Below are positions 54,235-63,477 of a stretch of 64,000 nt of DNA, one piece after another. Position 1 is the stretch's first letter. Every line of letters starts with the position of its first letter. Made by a program: the position numbers and the translations under genes. Below the pieces are notes generated by a model. It was not told where the DNA came from, made no database searches, and saw only the letters and a list, made by a program, of their open reading frames with translations. Source of the stretch: Bacteroidaceae bacterium (GTDB lineage: Bacteria > Bacteroidota > Bacteroidia > Bacteroidales > Bacteroidaceae); assembly GCA_017560125.1 (NCBI GenBank), contig JAFYOS010000029.1, positions 1-64,000 on the forward strand. Direction: 5' to 3'.

Positions 54235-55862
54235 CGTTTTCTGAATATTTCTCCTACCCTTGTAAGGGTGAACATTACTCCTGTATTGTCGCCTATGTAG
54301 TCGCTCTTGTCGTAGGCGACGGCTATGCTGCCGAGCCACTTACCCTTGCCCGGGGCGTAAGTGAATTCACCAAGCAGCGAGGTTGAATATTTTTTGCTTT
54401 CGAACGGGTTGGAATATGTGCCCCAGTTCTCGCTGTAGGCATATTGCAGGCGGTAGTGTATGGGTACTTTTATGCATTCCAATGTACCGTTCATGCCCAC
54501 GTTGTGTGCAACGAGGCGGTTGCTGCGAAATTTCAAGCTGCCGTTGTCGTTGTATGCCGGCGACACAATCAGCGGGTTGCCAATGCCCATTCCCCAATGG
54601 TGCCATCCGGGGTATATGCCGTGGTTGTAGTAGTTATCGGCACCATCCATCTGCTCCGGGAAATTTACGCTGGGGTCGTTGTACAGGGCTCCGCTTTGGT
54701 CTTTTGTGGTCAGGAATTCATATTGTATGGCCGAAATGAACGGCAGCTTTTTCGATTTGTTCGTTATCCTCACGCCCAGCATCATGTCGCGCCACGGGTA
54801 GTAGATGATGTTGCGGTCGCCATGTCTGTCGCTCTGGTATTCAAAGAAGAACAGCTGCGAGAAATCCTCGAACATGTGTTCGCCATACACCCTCACCTCC
54901 ATCTGCTTCATGGGGACGGTGAAGGCGGCGTGCCAGCTGCCAATCTGGTTGCCCGATATGTTTGTCTGTTCCACCTCGGGGGTGTCGTCGCTTCCGCTTA
55001 GTGGGATGAAAGCTTTCCAATAGTCTGCCAGGGTGTTGGGCATCGATAGCTTCAATCCGCCTCCGTGGGTGTATATGTCGCCTCCGAATTGTGTGTACAT
55101 TTCAAGGCCACCCTCGAACAGCAGCGGGAATTTCTCGGCGTTTCCTATCTCGATGAAGCCTGCCTTGCTGTGGAAGAGGATGTTCTTTCCATATAGCGTG
55201 ATGTCGTTGTTGCGGCTGAATTTTTCCTGGAAATGGTCGTCGGTAAATCTGCCATAGGCGATGTGTCCGCGCATTTTCAGCCAGCCGTTTGTTCCGGATA
55301 TCTTGGTGTATTCGGGCACTTCGATGCGTACCTGTGGTATGGGGCGGCTGTTTCCGCTGTATGCCATGCTACCGCTGCTGAGCATGGTGCCACCTTCGTA
55401 GTGCAGGGCGGGGAATAGGCTGTTCACCCTGTTTGCGGCATAGGCCGTTGCAGCAAATTGCGACAGGTGGGTGCGTGTTTCCGAAAAGCGTTCCTTGCTA
55501 CCGATGCTCAATCGGAGCCATCGCCACGACAATTCGCCGTACAGTTGCTGTACGAAGAAATCGGCATTGTAGTTGTGCGACAGCACAACGTCGGCCACAG
55601 CGTTATAGCCGAATTTGTTGTTCTTGAATGTGCCGCCATACTCGATGCCTGTTCGCCTGAAATAGCTGTTGCATCGCACCGACGACAATCCCTGCCTGTT
55701 GGCAGTGAACCAGAAAGGCGCATTGTCGCCGTCGGTCGTTTGCAGGCTCGATTGCATGAAATATGTCAAGTGGCTCTCCTGTGCCATTGCGGTTACACCC
55801 AAGCACAATAGCAGTGTGACTACTATGGCTTTTGCGTATATTTTCCCGTGTAGTATCATCAT
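54231..55862 (-). CDS. Wzi-family capsule assembly outer-membrane protein
   Basis: The 543-aa protein has a signal peptide (KAIVVTLLLCLGVTAMA) and beta-barrel character throughout. Segments such as GDNAPFWFTANRQGLSS near the N-terminus and LYGELSWRWLRLSIGSKERF are typical of the capsule assembly protein Wzi of Bacteroidota. Wzi-type proteins hold capsule or exopolysaccharide on the cell surface. It lies 3 kb from the exopolysaccharide operon but runs in the opposite direction with its own lipoprotein partner. The C-terminus (GDNTGVMFTLTRVGEIFRKR) is a typical last strand region. Confidence 0.85.
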   Translation of the reverse strand: MMILHGKIYAKAIVVTLLLCLGVTAMAQESHLTYFMQSSLQTTDGDNAPFWFTANRQGLSSVRCNSYFRRTGIEYGGTFKNNKFGYNAVADVVLSHNYNADFFVQQLYGELSWRWLRLSIGSKERFSETRTHLSQFAATAYAANRVNSLFPALHYEGGTMLSSGSMAYSGNSRPIPQVRIEVPEYTKISGTNGWLKMRGHIAYGRFTDDHFQEKFSRNNDITLYGKNILFHSKAGFIEIGNAEKFPLLFEGGLEMYTQFGGDIYTHGGGLKLSMPNTLADYWKAFIPLSGSDDTPEVEQTNISGNQIGSWHAAFTVPMKQMEVRVYGEHMFEDFSQLFFFEYQSDRHGDRNIIYYPWRDMMLGVRITNKSKKLPFISAIQYEFLTTKDQSGALYNDPSVNFPEQMDGADNYYNHGIYPGWHHWGMGIGNPLIVSPAYNDNGSLKFRSNRLVAHNVGMNGTLECIKVPIHYRLQYAYSENWGTYSNPFESKKYSTSLLGEFTYAPGKGKWLGSIAVAYDKSDYIGDNTGVMFTLTRVGEIFRKR

Positions 55863-55920
55863 TTTATGTTTAGCGACGCTAAGTTACTAAAAAAATGGTG
55901 AATATATGATAATTTTTTTC

Positions 55921-55928
55921 TATCTTCG
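55921..55928 (+). promoter_or_regulatory. -7 box of the GH110-like gene
   Basis: TATCTTCG, about 138 nt before the start codon at 56067. No clear -33 box was seen. The rest of the spacer has no other feature I can support. Confidence 0.4.
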
Positions 55929-56066
55929 CTTTTCAAAGCAGTAATAGGCTCGCTTCTGGCGAGTGGGGCTGCGTGGCTTTCGATGTCACAGCCAATGTGC
56001 GTCGTCGGCCTTGCCAATATTGAATAGAGATAAATAGTAATAATTTTTTAATCAGTTTCTTAAACT

Positions 56067-57728
56067 ATGAATCTAAGAAAAAGTCTATCTTTCGCAGCAC
56101 TTGCAGCAGGAATGTTGCTTGTTGCATGTGGCGCTTCGTCGTCGCAGGTGTCTGTCGAGCAGTTTGGTGCAATACCCAACGATGGTAAAAACGATTTCGA
56201 GGCACTTCGTAAGGCTACAGCCTACTGTCGCGAAAATCCCGGGACAACCCTCTTTTTCCCTCCCGGAAAGTATGATATAGATAACGAGAAGGCTCGCAAA
56301 ATCGAGTTCGAGGCCATCAGCGGTGCCTATGGCGAGAATGTGCAGGGCGTGCTCTTCCGTCCCGATGGTCCCTATGTAACAGCCCTCGACCTCAGAGATT
56401 GCGACAATACAACCGTCAAGGCACATGGTGCAACACTCTTCCTTCATGGTTGGTACGAGGTTGTGACAATGCAGGGTGCCGAGAATATCACACTCGAGGG
56501 TATATCTATCCTCTACAATCGTCCCCCCTCGACAATCGGTTACATCACCGAGAGCAACGAAGAGTGGTTCGATGCTCAGTTCGACACCGAGCGCTACCGT
56601 TTCATCGACAACAAGGTTACCGGTCGTCTTCACTTCTTCGACAATGTGCGCAACCGCCTCTACACAGGCTGGGCGCATAAGAAAGAGCTCATCGAGCCCG
56701 GAAAAATACGTTTCTACTCAAAATCGAACCCCGCTGTAGGCGATTGTTTCGTATTGCGTCACGGTGGTCACTACCGTCCTGCCATCATGGTTAAGGAGTG
56801 CGAGAATGTGGTTATTCGCGATGTGAAAATCCACAGCCAGCCGGGTATGGGTATCGTAGGTCACCTTACAAAGGATGTACTTATCGACAACCTGCAGGTA
56901 GTTCCCGAGGTGGGCAGCGTAATCTCTTCGAACACCGATGCTACACACTTTACATCGTGCTCGGGTACCATCACCATACAGAACTCCAAGTTCAAGGGAC
57001 AGGGCGACGACTGTACCAACATCCACGGCTACTACTATAAAATGTATCCCGAGGCCGACAACAAGATTGAGATCAGAATCGAGGGTGCCGATCTTCACGC
57101 CCTTTCGCTCGACTATCCTCAGATTGGCGACACCATGTGTGTGATTGACAACAAGAATATGTCCGAGCTTGGCCGCTACACAGTGCAGAGTGTCGATACA
57201 TCTTCTGTAGATTGGAAGGTGGTTATCGGCCTTGACAAGCCCATTGAGCCCGAGTACTTCGAGAACGGCTACATGTGGAACTATACTCGTTTCCCCGCCG
57301 TACGCATCTACAACAACTCGGTTCACAGCCACCTCGCTCGTTCGTTCCTCATCAAGAGCCGCGATGTGATTATAGCCAAGAACTGCATCCTCAACAGCAC
57401 CATCACAGCCATTAAACTCGGTGCCGAGCTAGGATGGCGCGAGAGCGGTCCTGCCGAGAATGTACTCGTAGAGGAGAACTACATCACCAACTGCGGTTAT
57501 GCAGCCGGTCCTTCTACTCCTTCGTGCATCACACTCAGCACCGAGGCACGCGAGCTTCCTCCCTGCTTGAACAAGAACATTGTCATCCGCAACAACGTAT
57601 TCGACACCAACAAGGATGTTGCAATCCTCCTGAAGGATGCCGAGAACATTGTTGTCGAGAACAACATGGCAAACAAGAAGGGCTATGTGAAGATGGAGAA
57701 CTGCCAGAATGTGAAAATCAGCGAATAA
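56067..57728 (+). CDS. GH110-like right-handed beta-helix lipoprotein
   Basis: The 553-aa product begins MNLRKSLSFAALAAGMLLVA followed by CGASSS, a lipoprotein signal. The body is a parallel beta-helix with a repeated NxxVEN/ENVVIRDV pattern. The segment VISSNTDATHFTSCSGTITI and then GQGDDCTNIHGYYYKM matches the region of GH110 alpha-1,3-galactosidases that holds acidic catalytic residues. GH110 enzymes remove terminal alpha-1,3-galactose, for example from blood-group-B or alpha-Gal glycans. Another beta-helix glycosidase or lyase role remains possible. The gene is monocistronic. Confidence 0.75.
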   Translation: MNLRKSLSFAALAAGMLLVACGASSSQVSVEQFGAIPNDGKNDFEALRKATAYCRENPGTTLFFPPGKYDIDNEKARKIEFEAISGAYGENVQGVLFRPDGPYVTALDLRDCDNTTVKAHGATLFLHGWYEVVTMQGAENITLEGISILYNRPPSTIGYITESNEEWFDAQFDTERYRFIDNKVTGRLHFFDNVRNRLYTGWAHKKELIEPGKIRFYSKSNPAVGDCFVLRHGGHYRPAIMVKECENVVIRDVKIHSQPGMGIVGHLTKDVLIDNLQVVPEVGSVISSNTDATHFTSCSGTITIQNSKFKGQGDDCTNIHGYYYKMYPEADNKIEIRIEGADLHALSLDYPQIGDTMCVIDNKNMSELGRYTVQSVDTSSVDWKVVIGLDKPIEPEYFENGYMWNYTRFPAVRIYNNSVHSHLARSFLIKSRDVIIAKNCILNSTITAIKLGAELGWRESGPAENVLVEENYITNCGYAAGPSTPSCITLSTEARELPPCLNKNIVIRNNVFDTNKDVAILLKDAENIVVENNMANKKGYVKMENCQNVKISE

Positions 57729-57749
57729 CAAGCTGCTTATAGATAGTGC

Positions 57750-57786
57750 CAAGGCGACGGACGAGTGTCCGTCGCCTTGCTTTTTT
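57750..57786 (+). terminator. Terminator of the GH110-like gene
   Basis: CAAGGCGACGGAC (57750-57762) pairs with GTCCGTCGCCTTG (57767-57779), then CTTTTTT. Confidence 0.88.
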
Positions 57787-57898
57787 ATCCACCCGACAAT
57801 GTGGCGTGCCCATAGAGAAAATGTTTCGGTGTAAACCCTTTTGCTCTTCGCGCTAAAATCATTATCTTCGCACATATTTGTATAAAGAGAACCATACA

Positions 57899-59731
57899 AT
57901 GGCACAACATCCCACTAAGATAGAATTGCTTGCGCCGGCCCGCAATCTGGCGACGGCCATCGATGCCGTCAACCATGGCGCCGACGCAGTATATATAGGT
58001 GCTCCGCGTTTCGGTGCACGACAAGCCGCCGGTAATTCGTTGGACGATATTTCGCAACTGGTGGAATATGCCCATCTTTTCGGTGTAAAGGTCTATGTTA
58101 CACTGAATACGATACTCTACGACGAGGAACTTCCCGAGGTTGAGGCGCTTGTGAACGACCTGTACAAAATAGGCGTCGATGCGCTCATTGTGCAGGATAT
58201 GGCGCTTACCCGCATGAATATTCCGCCCATAGCGCTGCACGCGAGTACTCAAATGGATAACCGCGATGCCCTCAAGGCCGAATTTCTCTACAACGCCGGT
58301 TTCGAACAGATTGTCCTTGCGCGCGAATTGTCGCTCGAACAGATTACCGCCATCCACAAGCGAGTGCCACAGGCAAGGCTCGAGGCCTTCGTGCATGGTG
58401 CTCTGTGCGTAAGCTACAGCGGACGCTGCTACGCCTCGCAGCACTGCTTCGGACGCAGCGCCAATCGTGGCGCATGTGCGCAGTTCTGCCGTCTGCCGTT
58501 CACGTTGGTCGATGCCGACGAGCAAGTAATCATCAAGGACAAGCATCTGCTTTCGCTCAAGGACATGAACCGCAGCCGCTCGTTGGAGCGTATGCTCGAT
58601 GCGGGTGTCGTTTCGCTGAAGATAGAGGGACGTCTGAAAGACAACGCCTATGTGAAGAATGTCACCGCCTATTATCGCCGTTGCCTTGACGAGATATTTG
58701 CCCGCCGTCCCGAGTACGTGCGTGCTTCGTACGGTACATCGGCTCCCACCTTCGAGCCCTCGCCCGTAAAAAGTTTCAACCGTGGCTTCACCGACTATTT
58801 TCTCGATGGCCGCACCGAGGATGTAGCCTCGTTCAATACCCCTAAATCGCTGGGCGAGCAAATGGGTGTAGTGCGCCGTGTCTTCAAGAACTATTTGGTG
58901 GTTGATGGTGGCCGCGATTTTTCGAATGGTGACGGTGCATGCTTCATCGATGGCGCCGGCACGTTGCATGGCTTCAGGGTGAACCGCGTCGAGGGCGACA
59001 GGCTTTTTCCGCAGACCATGCCCGATATTGCAGCCGGCACAAGGCTCTATCGTAACCACAATATAGCCTTCGAACGCGAGGTGGAGCACTCCAACGCTGT
59101 TCGTCGCTTGGCCCTGGATATCCGCTTCGAAGCCACCGACGATGGATTTGCGCTTGTGGCCACCGACGAGGCCGGCATCTCTGCAACGGTGTCGTTGCAG
59201 CACGAGAAAAGCGCTGCCCGCACACCGCAGCGCGACAATCTGTTGGCCCAGCTTGCCAAGTGGGGTAACACCCCCTTCGAGGTAAGGAATATTACGGTCG
59301 CCTTCGATGAGGACTATTTTATCCCATCGTCGATGGTTGCCGATATGCGTCGTCGAGTGTGCGAAAAGCTCTTGCAGAGCCATTTGACCGAATACAAGCG
59401 CGACACGCAGCGCCCCGTTCCCGCCGACCTGCAGTTTATAGAAAACAGCATGGACTACACGGGCAATGTGGCCAACCGCCTTGCCGCCGATTTCTATAAA
59501 GACCATGGAGTAGCCGAACTGAGCCCGGCATTCGAAATAGCACCAGAAAGGGGTGTGCCCATAATGTACTGCAAGCATTGCATACGCTACAGCATGGGGT
59601 GGTGCAGCAAGAACGGCGATAAAATTCCATATAACGAGCCCCTCTACCTTGTATCTGCCGACGGCCGCCGTTTCAGGCTGAAGTTCGATTGCAGAAACTG
59701 CATGATGCAGGTGCTCACCAGTAACGAATAA
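57899..59731 (+). CDS. Peptidase U32 family protein (RlhA/TrhP-like)
   Basis: The start at 57899 (MAQHPTKIELLAPARN) is the usual N-terminus. The 610-aa protein has the U32 signature EAFVHGALCVSYSGRCYAS (about residues 160-180) and cysteines in CFGRSANRGACAQFCR, which may hold an iron-sulfur cluster. C-terminal cysteines (CKHCIRYSMGWC and CRNCMM) add to this. Family members once called collagenases now include RlhA and TrhP, which hydroxylate 23S rRNA or tRNA uridine. The length fits the RlhA-like branch with its added C-terminal domain. The next gene starts within its stop codon. Confidence 0.88.
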   Translation: MAQHPTKIELLAPARNLATAIDAVNHGADAVYIGAPRFGARQAAGNSLDDISQLVEYAHLFGVKVYVTLNTILYDEELPEVEALVNDLYKIGVDALIVQDMALTRMNIPPIALHASTQMDNRDALKAEFLYNAGFEQIVLARELSLEQITAIHKRVPQARLEAFVHGALCVSYSGRCYASQHCFGRSANRGACAQFCRLPFTLVDADEQVIIKDKHLLSLKDMNRSRSLERMLDAGVVSLKIEGRLKDNAYVKNVTAYYRRCLDEIFARRPEYVRASYGTSAPTFEPSPVKSFNRGFTDYFLDGRTEDVASFNTPKSLGEQMGVVRRVFKNYLVVDGGRDFSNGDGACFIDGAGTLHGFRVNRVEGDRLFPQTMPDIAAGTRLYRNHNIAFEREVEHSNAVRRLALDIRFEATDDGFALVATDEAGISATVSLQHEKSAARTPQRDNLLAQLAKWGNTPFEVRNITVAFDEDYFIPSSMVADMRRRVCEKLLQSHLTEYKRDTQRPVPADLQFIENSMDYTGNVANRLAADFYKDHGVAELSPAFEIAPERGVPIMYCKHCIRYSMGWCSKNGDKIPYNEPLYLVSADGRRFRLKFDCRNCMMQVLTSNE

Positions 59732-61191
59732 TGATAAATACTATGACAAATATACTCAGAAAGCTTTTTCACACGGTCACCGGGGCGCTCCCCGATGAGG
59801 TTATAAAACTGACTGGCGACGGTTCCAACCGCGCCTACTATCGCATGCGCTCGGGCGAGGTGTCGCTCATAGGTACCGTAGGCACATCGGTCGAGGAGAA
59901 CAGGGCGTTTTTTGCCCTCTCGGCACAGATGGCTGTTCGTGGCCTCGATGTCCCCGTGGTTATGGCTATTTCCAGTGACGGCCTCTGCTACATACAGAAC
60001 GATCTGGGCGATACCAACCTGTACGAAAGACTGAAGCCCGCCCGCGAGCGCGGCTCTTTCACCGACGAGGAGTGTGCCGACCTGTGCAAGGTGATGGCGC
60101 TGTTGCCCGATATACAATATCTTGGTGCCGAGGATTTCGATTTCTCGGTCTGCTATCCCGTGGCCCGTTTCGACCGTCGTTCCATCTTCTGGGATTTGAA
60201 CTACTTTAAATATTGCTTCCTGAAGGCAGTCGGTGTGGAATTCAACGAAGCCCCCCTCGAAGAGGAATTCGAGCGACTGTGCAGCCTGTTGCTCCGCGAC
60301 GACGCAAATACATTTATGTTCCGCGATTTCCAGTCGCGGAATGTTATGTGGCACGACGAACGCCCCTTCTTCATCGATTTCCAGGGTGGACGCCGCGGCC
60401 CCATTTACTACGACGTGGCATCGTTCGTGGGACAGGCGCGTGCAAAATATACCGACGAGGCGGTGGACAAAATGCTCGATGCCTATCTGGAATCGTTGCA
60501 GCGCTACCGCGCGGTCGATAGGGAGGCTTTCATGCACGAGCTATCCTATTTCCGCCTCTTCCGCCTGTTGCAAAATCTGGGTGCATACGGCTTCCGAGGA
60601 CTGCTGGAGCGTAAAAAGGCATTCGTCGAGAGCATTCCTGCGGCGTTGGCACAGGCCATCGATGTGCTCGGCCTGTTGAACGGCGAATTTCCCGTTCTTG
60701 CCGACCTCATGGCAAAGGCATCGAACATGCCCATGCTCATGAAACAAGAGGACGACGAGCTGACCGTCGATGTCATGAGCTTCTCGTATAAGCGTGGCAT
60801 CCCCGACGACTATTCGGGCAACGGCGGTGGCTTCGTATTCGATTGCCGCGCCATTCACAATCCCGGTCGCTACACCGAGTACAAGAAACTGTGCGGCTTC
60901 GACGAGCCTGTAATTCGTTTCCTCGAAGAGAAAAGCGACATAAAATCCTTCCTCGACAATGTGTATGGCATTGTGGATATGATGGTTGCAAATTACAAGG
61001 AGCGCGGTTTCAAGCACATACAGATATGCTTCGGATGTACCGGTGGACAGCATCGCTCGGTCTATAGCGCCGAGCACACCGCGCAGCATATTGCCGAGAA
61101 GCATGGCGTGAAGGTGGTGGTCAACCACATTATGCAGAACCGGAAATATACCATCGAATCTAAAAAAACAGGGTTGATAACAGATATATAA
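59731..61191 (+). CDS. Sugar kinase-like (APH fold) protein fused to a RapZ C-terminal domain
   Basis: Residues 20-330 are an aminoglycoside phosphotransferase/AmgK-like kinase domain: GDGSNRAYYRM (nucleotide loop), FRDFQSRNVM with the catalytic Asp199 and Asn204, and FIDFQGG with the metal-binding Asp216. Residues 345-472 match the C-terminal domain of the RNase adapter RapZ: FVFDCRAIHNPGR, CGFDEPVIRFL and CTGGQHRSVYSAEHTA. RapZ's N-terminal Walker A domain is missing. RapZ's C-domain senses glucosamine-6-phosphate. AmgK phosphorylates N-acetylmuramic acid. The fusion may therefore link amino-sugar recycling to sensing, but that is inference. Its ATG shares a base with the U32 stop, and an aminopeptidase gene follows. 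Confidence 0.88.
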   Translation: MINTMTNILRKLFHTVTGALPDEVIKLTGDGSNRAYYRMRSGEVSLIGTVGTSVEENRAFFALSAQMAVRGLDVPVVMAISSDGLCYIQNDLGDTNLYERLKPARERGSFTDEECADLCKVMALLPDIQYLGAEDFDFSVCYPVARFDRRSIFWDLNYFKYCFLKAVGVEFNEAPLEEEFERLCSLLLRDDANTFMFRDFQSRNVMWHDERPFFIDFQGGRRGPIYYDVASFVGQARAKYTDEAVDKMLDAYLESLQRYRAVDREAFMHELSYFRLFRLLQNLGAYGFRGLLERKKAFVESIPAALAQAIDVLGLLNGEFPVLADLMAKASNMPMLMKQEDDELTVDVMSFSYKRGIPDDYSGNGGGFVFDCRAIHNPGRYTEYKKLCGFDEPVIRFLEEKSDIKSFLDNVYGIVDMMVANYKERGFKHIQICFGCTGGQHRSVYSAEHTAQHIAEKHGVKVVVNHIMQNRKYTIESKKTGLITDI

Positions 61192-61201
61192 AAATAGGAC
61201 T

Positions 61202-62479
61202 ATGAATAATTTGTTGAATATGCTCGACAGCTCGCCTGTGAATTTTCTTGCAGTCGATTATGCCGCTCGACGCCTCGAGGCCAATGGCTTCATAAGGGTT
61301 GAGCTCGGCAATATGCCACAGTTGCAGCCCGGCACCGGCTATTATATGACCAAAAACGGTTCGGCGCTCTTTGCCTTCCGCGTAGGTACGGGTAGTGCCA
61401 CCGAGGGCTTCAAGCTGATATGCGCTCACACCGATTCCCCCGGTTTCCGCATAAAACCATCGCCCGAAATGTACTCCGAGGGTGGTATGATAAGATTGAA
61501 CACCGAGGTGTATGGTGGCCCTATACTTTATACATGGTTCGACCGTCCCTTGTCTATTGCCGGACGCGTCATTTTGCGCGGCCAGTCGCCGTTGCGTCCC
61601 GATGCACGCTTGTTGCATGTGAAGCGTCCGCTGTTGCTGATACCTCACATTGCCATCCATTTCAATAGAGAGGTCAACGACGGCAACCCGTTGAACCGAC
61701 AGCGCGACATGATGCCAGTGCTCGGATTTATCAACGGCCACTTCGAAAGGGACAATCTGTTGCTCCGCATCATTGCCGAGGAGCTCAATGTAGATGCCTC
61801 TGATATTCTCGATTTCGATTTGTCGTTGTACGATGTGATGCCCGCAACGCTATGTGGGCTCAACAACGAATTTGTATCGTGTGGCCGACAGGACGACCTG
61901 TTGATGGCCTTCGCCGGCCTCGAGGCAATGCTTGGTAGCGCCCCCTCGTCCATGACACAGGTGCTCGCCCTCTTCGACAACGAAGAAACGGGCAACGTCA
62001 CCAAGCAGGGCTCGGCTTCGCCCGTATTGCGCAACCTGCTCGACACCATTATCCTTAACCGTGGCGGCAAGCCCGGCGATTTATATGGTGCAGTGGAGAA
62101 TTCATTTATGATATCGGCCGACATGGCACACGCCTTGCACCCCAATTATCCCGAGAAGCACGATCCCACGAACCATCCTGTAATGGGTGGCGGCCCGGTC
62201 ATCAAGTTCAATGCCAATCAGAAGTATGTCACCGATGCCGATTCGGCTGCCGTCTTTGCCGAGATATGTCGCAAGGCCGGTGTACCGTTCCAATATTTTG
62301 TGAATCGTTCCGACATGGTGGGTGGTGGTACGCTTGGCAACACCCTGACCACACAGCTTCCCATGCGTGGCGTCGATATGGGCAACCCCATGTGGGGCAT
62401 GCATTCGGTGCGCGAAACCTCGGCGCTGGTCGATACCGAATATACCATTAAAGCATTTAAGCAGTTCTACAATCTGTAG
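61202..62479 (+). CDS. M18-family aminopeptidase
   Basis: The 425-aa product is a two-zinc metalloaminopeptidase of the aspartyl-aminopeptidase type. Metal ligands and catalytic residues appear in ICAHTDSPGFRIKPSP, LFDNEETGN and HALHPNYPEKHD, with late GGGTLGNTL and MHSVRETSALVDTEY. It should cleave N-terminal residues from cytoplasmic peptides. The start MNNLLNMLDSSPVNFLAVD is typical. It follows the kinase-RapZ gene after 10 nt and ends at a terminator, so it closes the U32 operon. Confidence 0.93.
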   Translation: MNNLLNMLDSSPVNFLAVDYAARRLEANGFIRVELGNMPQLQPGTGYYMTKNGSALFAFRVGTGSATEGFKLICAHTDSPGFRIKPSPEMYSEGGMIRLNTEVYGGPILYTWFDRPLSIAGRVILRGQSPLRPDARLLHVKRPLLLIPHIAIHFNREVNDGNPLNRQRDMMPVLGFINGHFERDNLLLRIIAEELNVDASDILDFDLSLYDVMPATLCGLNNEFVSCGRQDDLLMAFAGLEAMLGSAPSSMTQVLALFDNEETGNVTKQGSASPVLRNLLDTIILNRGGKPGDLYGAVENSFMISADMAHALHPNYPEKHDPTNHPVMGGGPVIKFNANQKYVTDADSAAVFAEICRKAGVPFQYFVNRSDMVGGGTLGNTLTTQLPMRGVDMGNPMWGMHSVRETSALVDTEYTIKAFKQFYNL

Positions 62480-62492
62480 GCTTGCCCGAAAA

Positions 62493-62532
62493 AACAAATC
62501 CATCGAATGCATCTGCATCCGATGGATTTGTT
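62493..62532. terminator. Bidirectional terminator after the M18 gene
   Basis: AACAAATCCATCG (62493-62505) pairs with CGATGGATTTGTT (62520-62532), extended by ATGCA/TGCAT inside one mismatch. It serves the converging YkvA gene. Confidence 0.85.
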
Positions 62533-62535
62533 ATA

Positions 62536-62940
62536 TCATGCTTCGTCATCTTCGGGCCCCGGTTTGTCGGGGTTGTTGCCGTCGAACCATTCCGACAGTT
62601 TCTCCTTGGCCTGTCGTCTTACCTCGTCGTCAATGCTGCACAGCATTTTTATTACGGCAAGCAGGGCGGCTGCGTCGTCCATGAAACCGGCCACGGGTAT
62701 TACGTCGGGTACAAGGTCGGCAGGCAGAATGAAATAGCCCAATGCGCCTATGATGAGTGCCTTTTCCTTGGACGATATCTTGTCCGATTGCAGGGCATAG
62801 AAAAGCAGTAGCACATGGTATATTACCTTGGAACCCGCCGTTTTTGCGACGGCGCCAATCTTTTTCCACATGTTGCTCTCGGAGTACTCCTTCTCGTATT
62901 TTTTCAGTTCGAAGCCACCGTTCTGTTGCTTTTCGTCCAT
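62536..62940 (-). CDS. YkvA-like (DUF1232) membrane protein
   Basis: The 134-aa protein has the DUF1232 core ALIIGALGYFILPADLVPDV and IPVAGFMDDAAALLAVI, which forms short hydrophobic segments, and charged ends. The family is small, widespread and of unknown function. It is the last gene of a minus-strand operon with DUF418 and GNAT genes; the GNAT stop lies 9 nt before its start. Confidence 0.85.
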   Translation of the reverse strand: MDEKQQNGGFELKKYEKEYSESNMWKKIGAVAKTAGSKVIYHVLLLFYALQSDKISSKEKALIIGALGYFILPADLVPDVIPVAGFMDDAAALLAVIKMLCSIDDEVRRQAKEKLSEWFDGNNPDKPGPEDDEA

Positions 62941-62949
62941 AGTCCTTCT

Positions 62950-63477
62950 TTATATTTTTCCATATACCGTGCGATAAATGTCGCTCTTTATCTGTTCGAA
63001 ACAGCTTTCCATCTCCATCCCGCACGCCATCAGTCGCATGGGCACTTCGTTGCTGTCGGCTTGGTAGGCGGGCTGCATGTACTCCCTGTCGCACATTTCA
63101 AGCCCGCATCGACCATAGAAGCCTATGCGACGGCGGCTCGTTTCGTCGGTGGGCAGTTCCACTTCGAGCACCACCTTGCTCTCCGTTTTCAGCAGCTGCT
63201 TCAGTGCCATGGCGCCATAGCCCTTGTTGCGCTGCGATGCCTCAATGGCAAAATGCTCTATATATATGTAGCCGTCGAATTGCCAGTAGCTAAGCAGCCC
63301 AATGGGGCAGCCGTCGTTGCACAGGATATTCATGCAGAAGGCTTCTTTGCTATCTACGTTGCTTCGCTGCTCGTGCAGTGCGCGATACTCGTCGCGCGGA
63401 AATGCGGCGGTGAGCAGCCTCTCGGTGTAGAGATATTCCTCGCAGCTACTTGTGGTAATTCGCTCTATGGTAATCAT
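62950..63477 (-). CDS. GNAT-family N-acetyltransferase
   Basis: The start at 63477 (MITIERITTSSCEEYLY) overlaps the stop of the DUF418 gene in an ATGA arrangement and is preferred over longer forms. The 175-aa protein has the GNAT pattern with IYIEHFAIEASQRNKGYGAM (motif A, R/Q-x-x-G-x-G/A for acetyl-CoA) and RRRIGFYGRCGLEMCDR (motif B). The substrate is unknown. Confidence 0.86.
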   Translation of the reverse strand: MITIERITTSSCEEYLYTERLLTAAFPRDEYRALHEQRSNVDSKEAFCMNILCNDGCPIGLLSYWQFDGYIYIEHFAIEASQRNKGYGAMALKQLLKTESKVVLEVELPTDETSRRRIGFYGRCGLEMCDREYMQPAYQADSNEVPMRLMACGMEMESCFEQIKSDIYRTVYGKI

